This document shows, piece by piece, positions 5,373 through 5,425 of a DNA stretch of 5,425 nt (position 1 is its first letter; the number at the start of each line of letters is the position of its first letter). Source of the DNA: Clostridiales bacterium UBA4821 (GTDB lineage Bacteria > Bacillota > Clostridia > Acetivibrionales > UBA4821); assembly GCA_002402315.1 (NCBI GenBank), contig DHFP01000200.1, forward strand, positions 1 to 5,425. Reading direction: 5' to 3'. Position numbers and translations under genes: made by a program. The notes under the pieces are model-generated. The model searched no databases. It saw nothing but the letters and a program-made list of their open reading frames with translations, and had not been told where the DNA came from.

Positions 5373-5425
5373 GCTTAGAGCTTATCCGTGAATAAGGGTT
5401 CTGCTAAGTGGCTAGATGATTTTTC
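5373..5425. other. Downstream tail with no gene seen
   Basis: After the TAA at 5370-5372, CTTAG (5374-5378) can pair with CTAAG (5404-5408), and CTTAT (5381-5385) with ATAAG (5392-5396), giving a broken stem. ATTTTTC follows at the window edge. This could be the beginning of a terminator, but the stem is too weak to call, and the window ends here. Confidence 0.2.

Overview
The window looks like ordinary chromosome from a low-GC Gram-positive of the class Clostridia. The evidence is AT-rich DNA, strong AGGAGG-type ribosome binding sites with GTG and TTG starts, a large Bacillus/Clostridium-type SRP RNA, a two-domain Sua5, a YwlE-type arginine phosphatase, and a PAS-GAF-HD-GYP signalling protein. 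The exact genus cannot be read from the sequence. All convincing genes are on the + strand.

Layout. Positions 1-93 hold the leader of a ZIP-family metal transporter (94-837), with a perfect 8-bp inverted repeat at 33-52. Positions 838-1076 are intergenic and are mostly filled by a roughly 160-bp imperfect palindrome (882-1041) that looks like a miniature inverted-repeat element. A tight two-gene operon follows: L-threonylcarbamoyladenylate synthase (1077-2129) and, 12 bp later, a protein arginine phosphatase (2142-2621). Positions 2622-2770 carry a weak terminator-like stem and promoters. The SRP RNA (ffs, 2771-3044) ends just before a 12-bp GAAA-capped terminator hairpin (3056-3083). A 360-bp non-coding stretch (3045-3404) holds that terminator, a good extended -10 promoter and a second, much shorter element with the same terminal sequence as the first palindrome. 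The last gene (3405-5372) encodes a membrane-anchored HAMP/PAS/GAF/HD-GYP protein, predicted to hydrolyse c-di-GMP. Positions 5373-5425 hold no gene that can be seen.

How the genes fit together. The central block concerns translation and protein quality: threonylcarbamoylation of ANN-decoding tRNAs (Sua5), reversal of arginine phosphorylation (YwlE) and membrane targeting of nascent proteins (SRP RNA). The flanking ZIP transporter and HD-GYP protein appear to be separate transcription units. No defence system, CRISPR array, phage or toxin-antitoxin system is visible.

The most unusual feature is the pair of intergenic elements. They share the terminal sequence GGAATGAT(A/G)AAATAATA, they sit 2.2 kb apart, and one of them lies in the probable 5' leader of the HD-GYP gene, where it would form part of two overlapping RNA hairpins.
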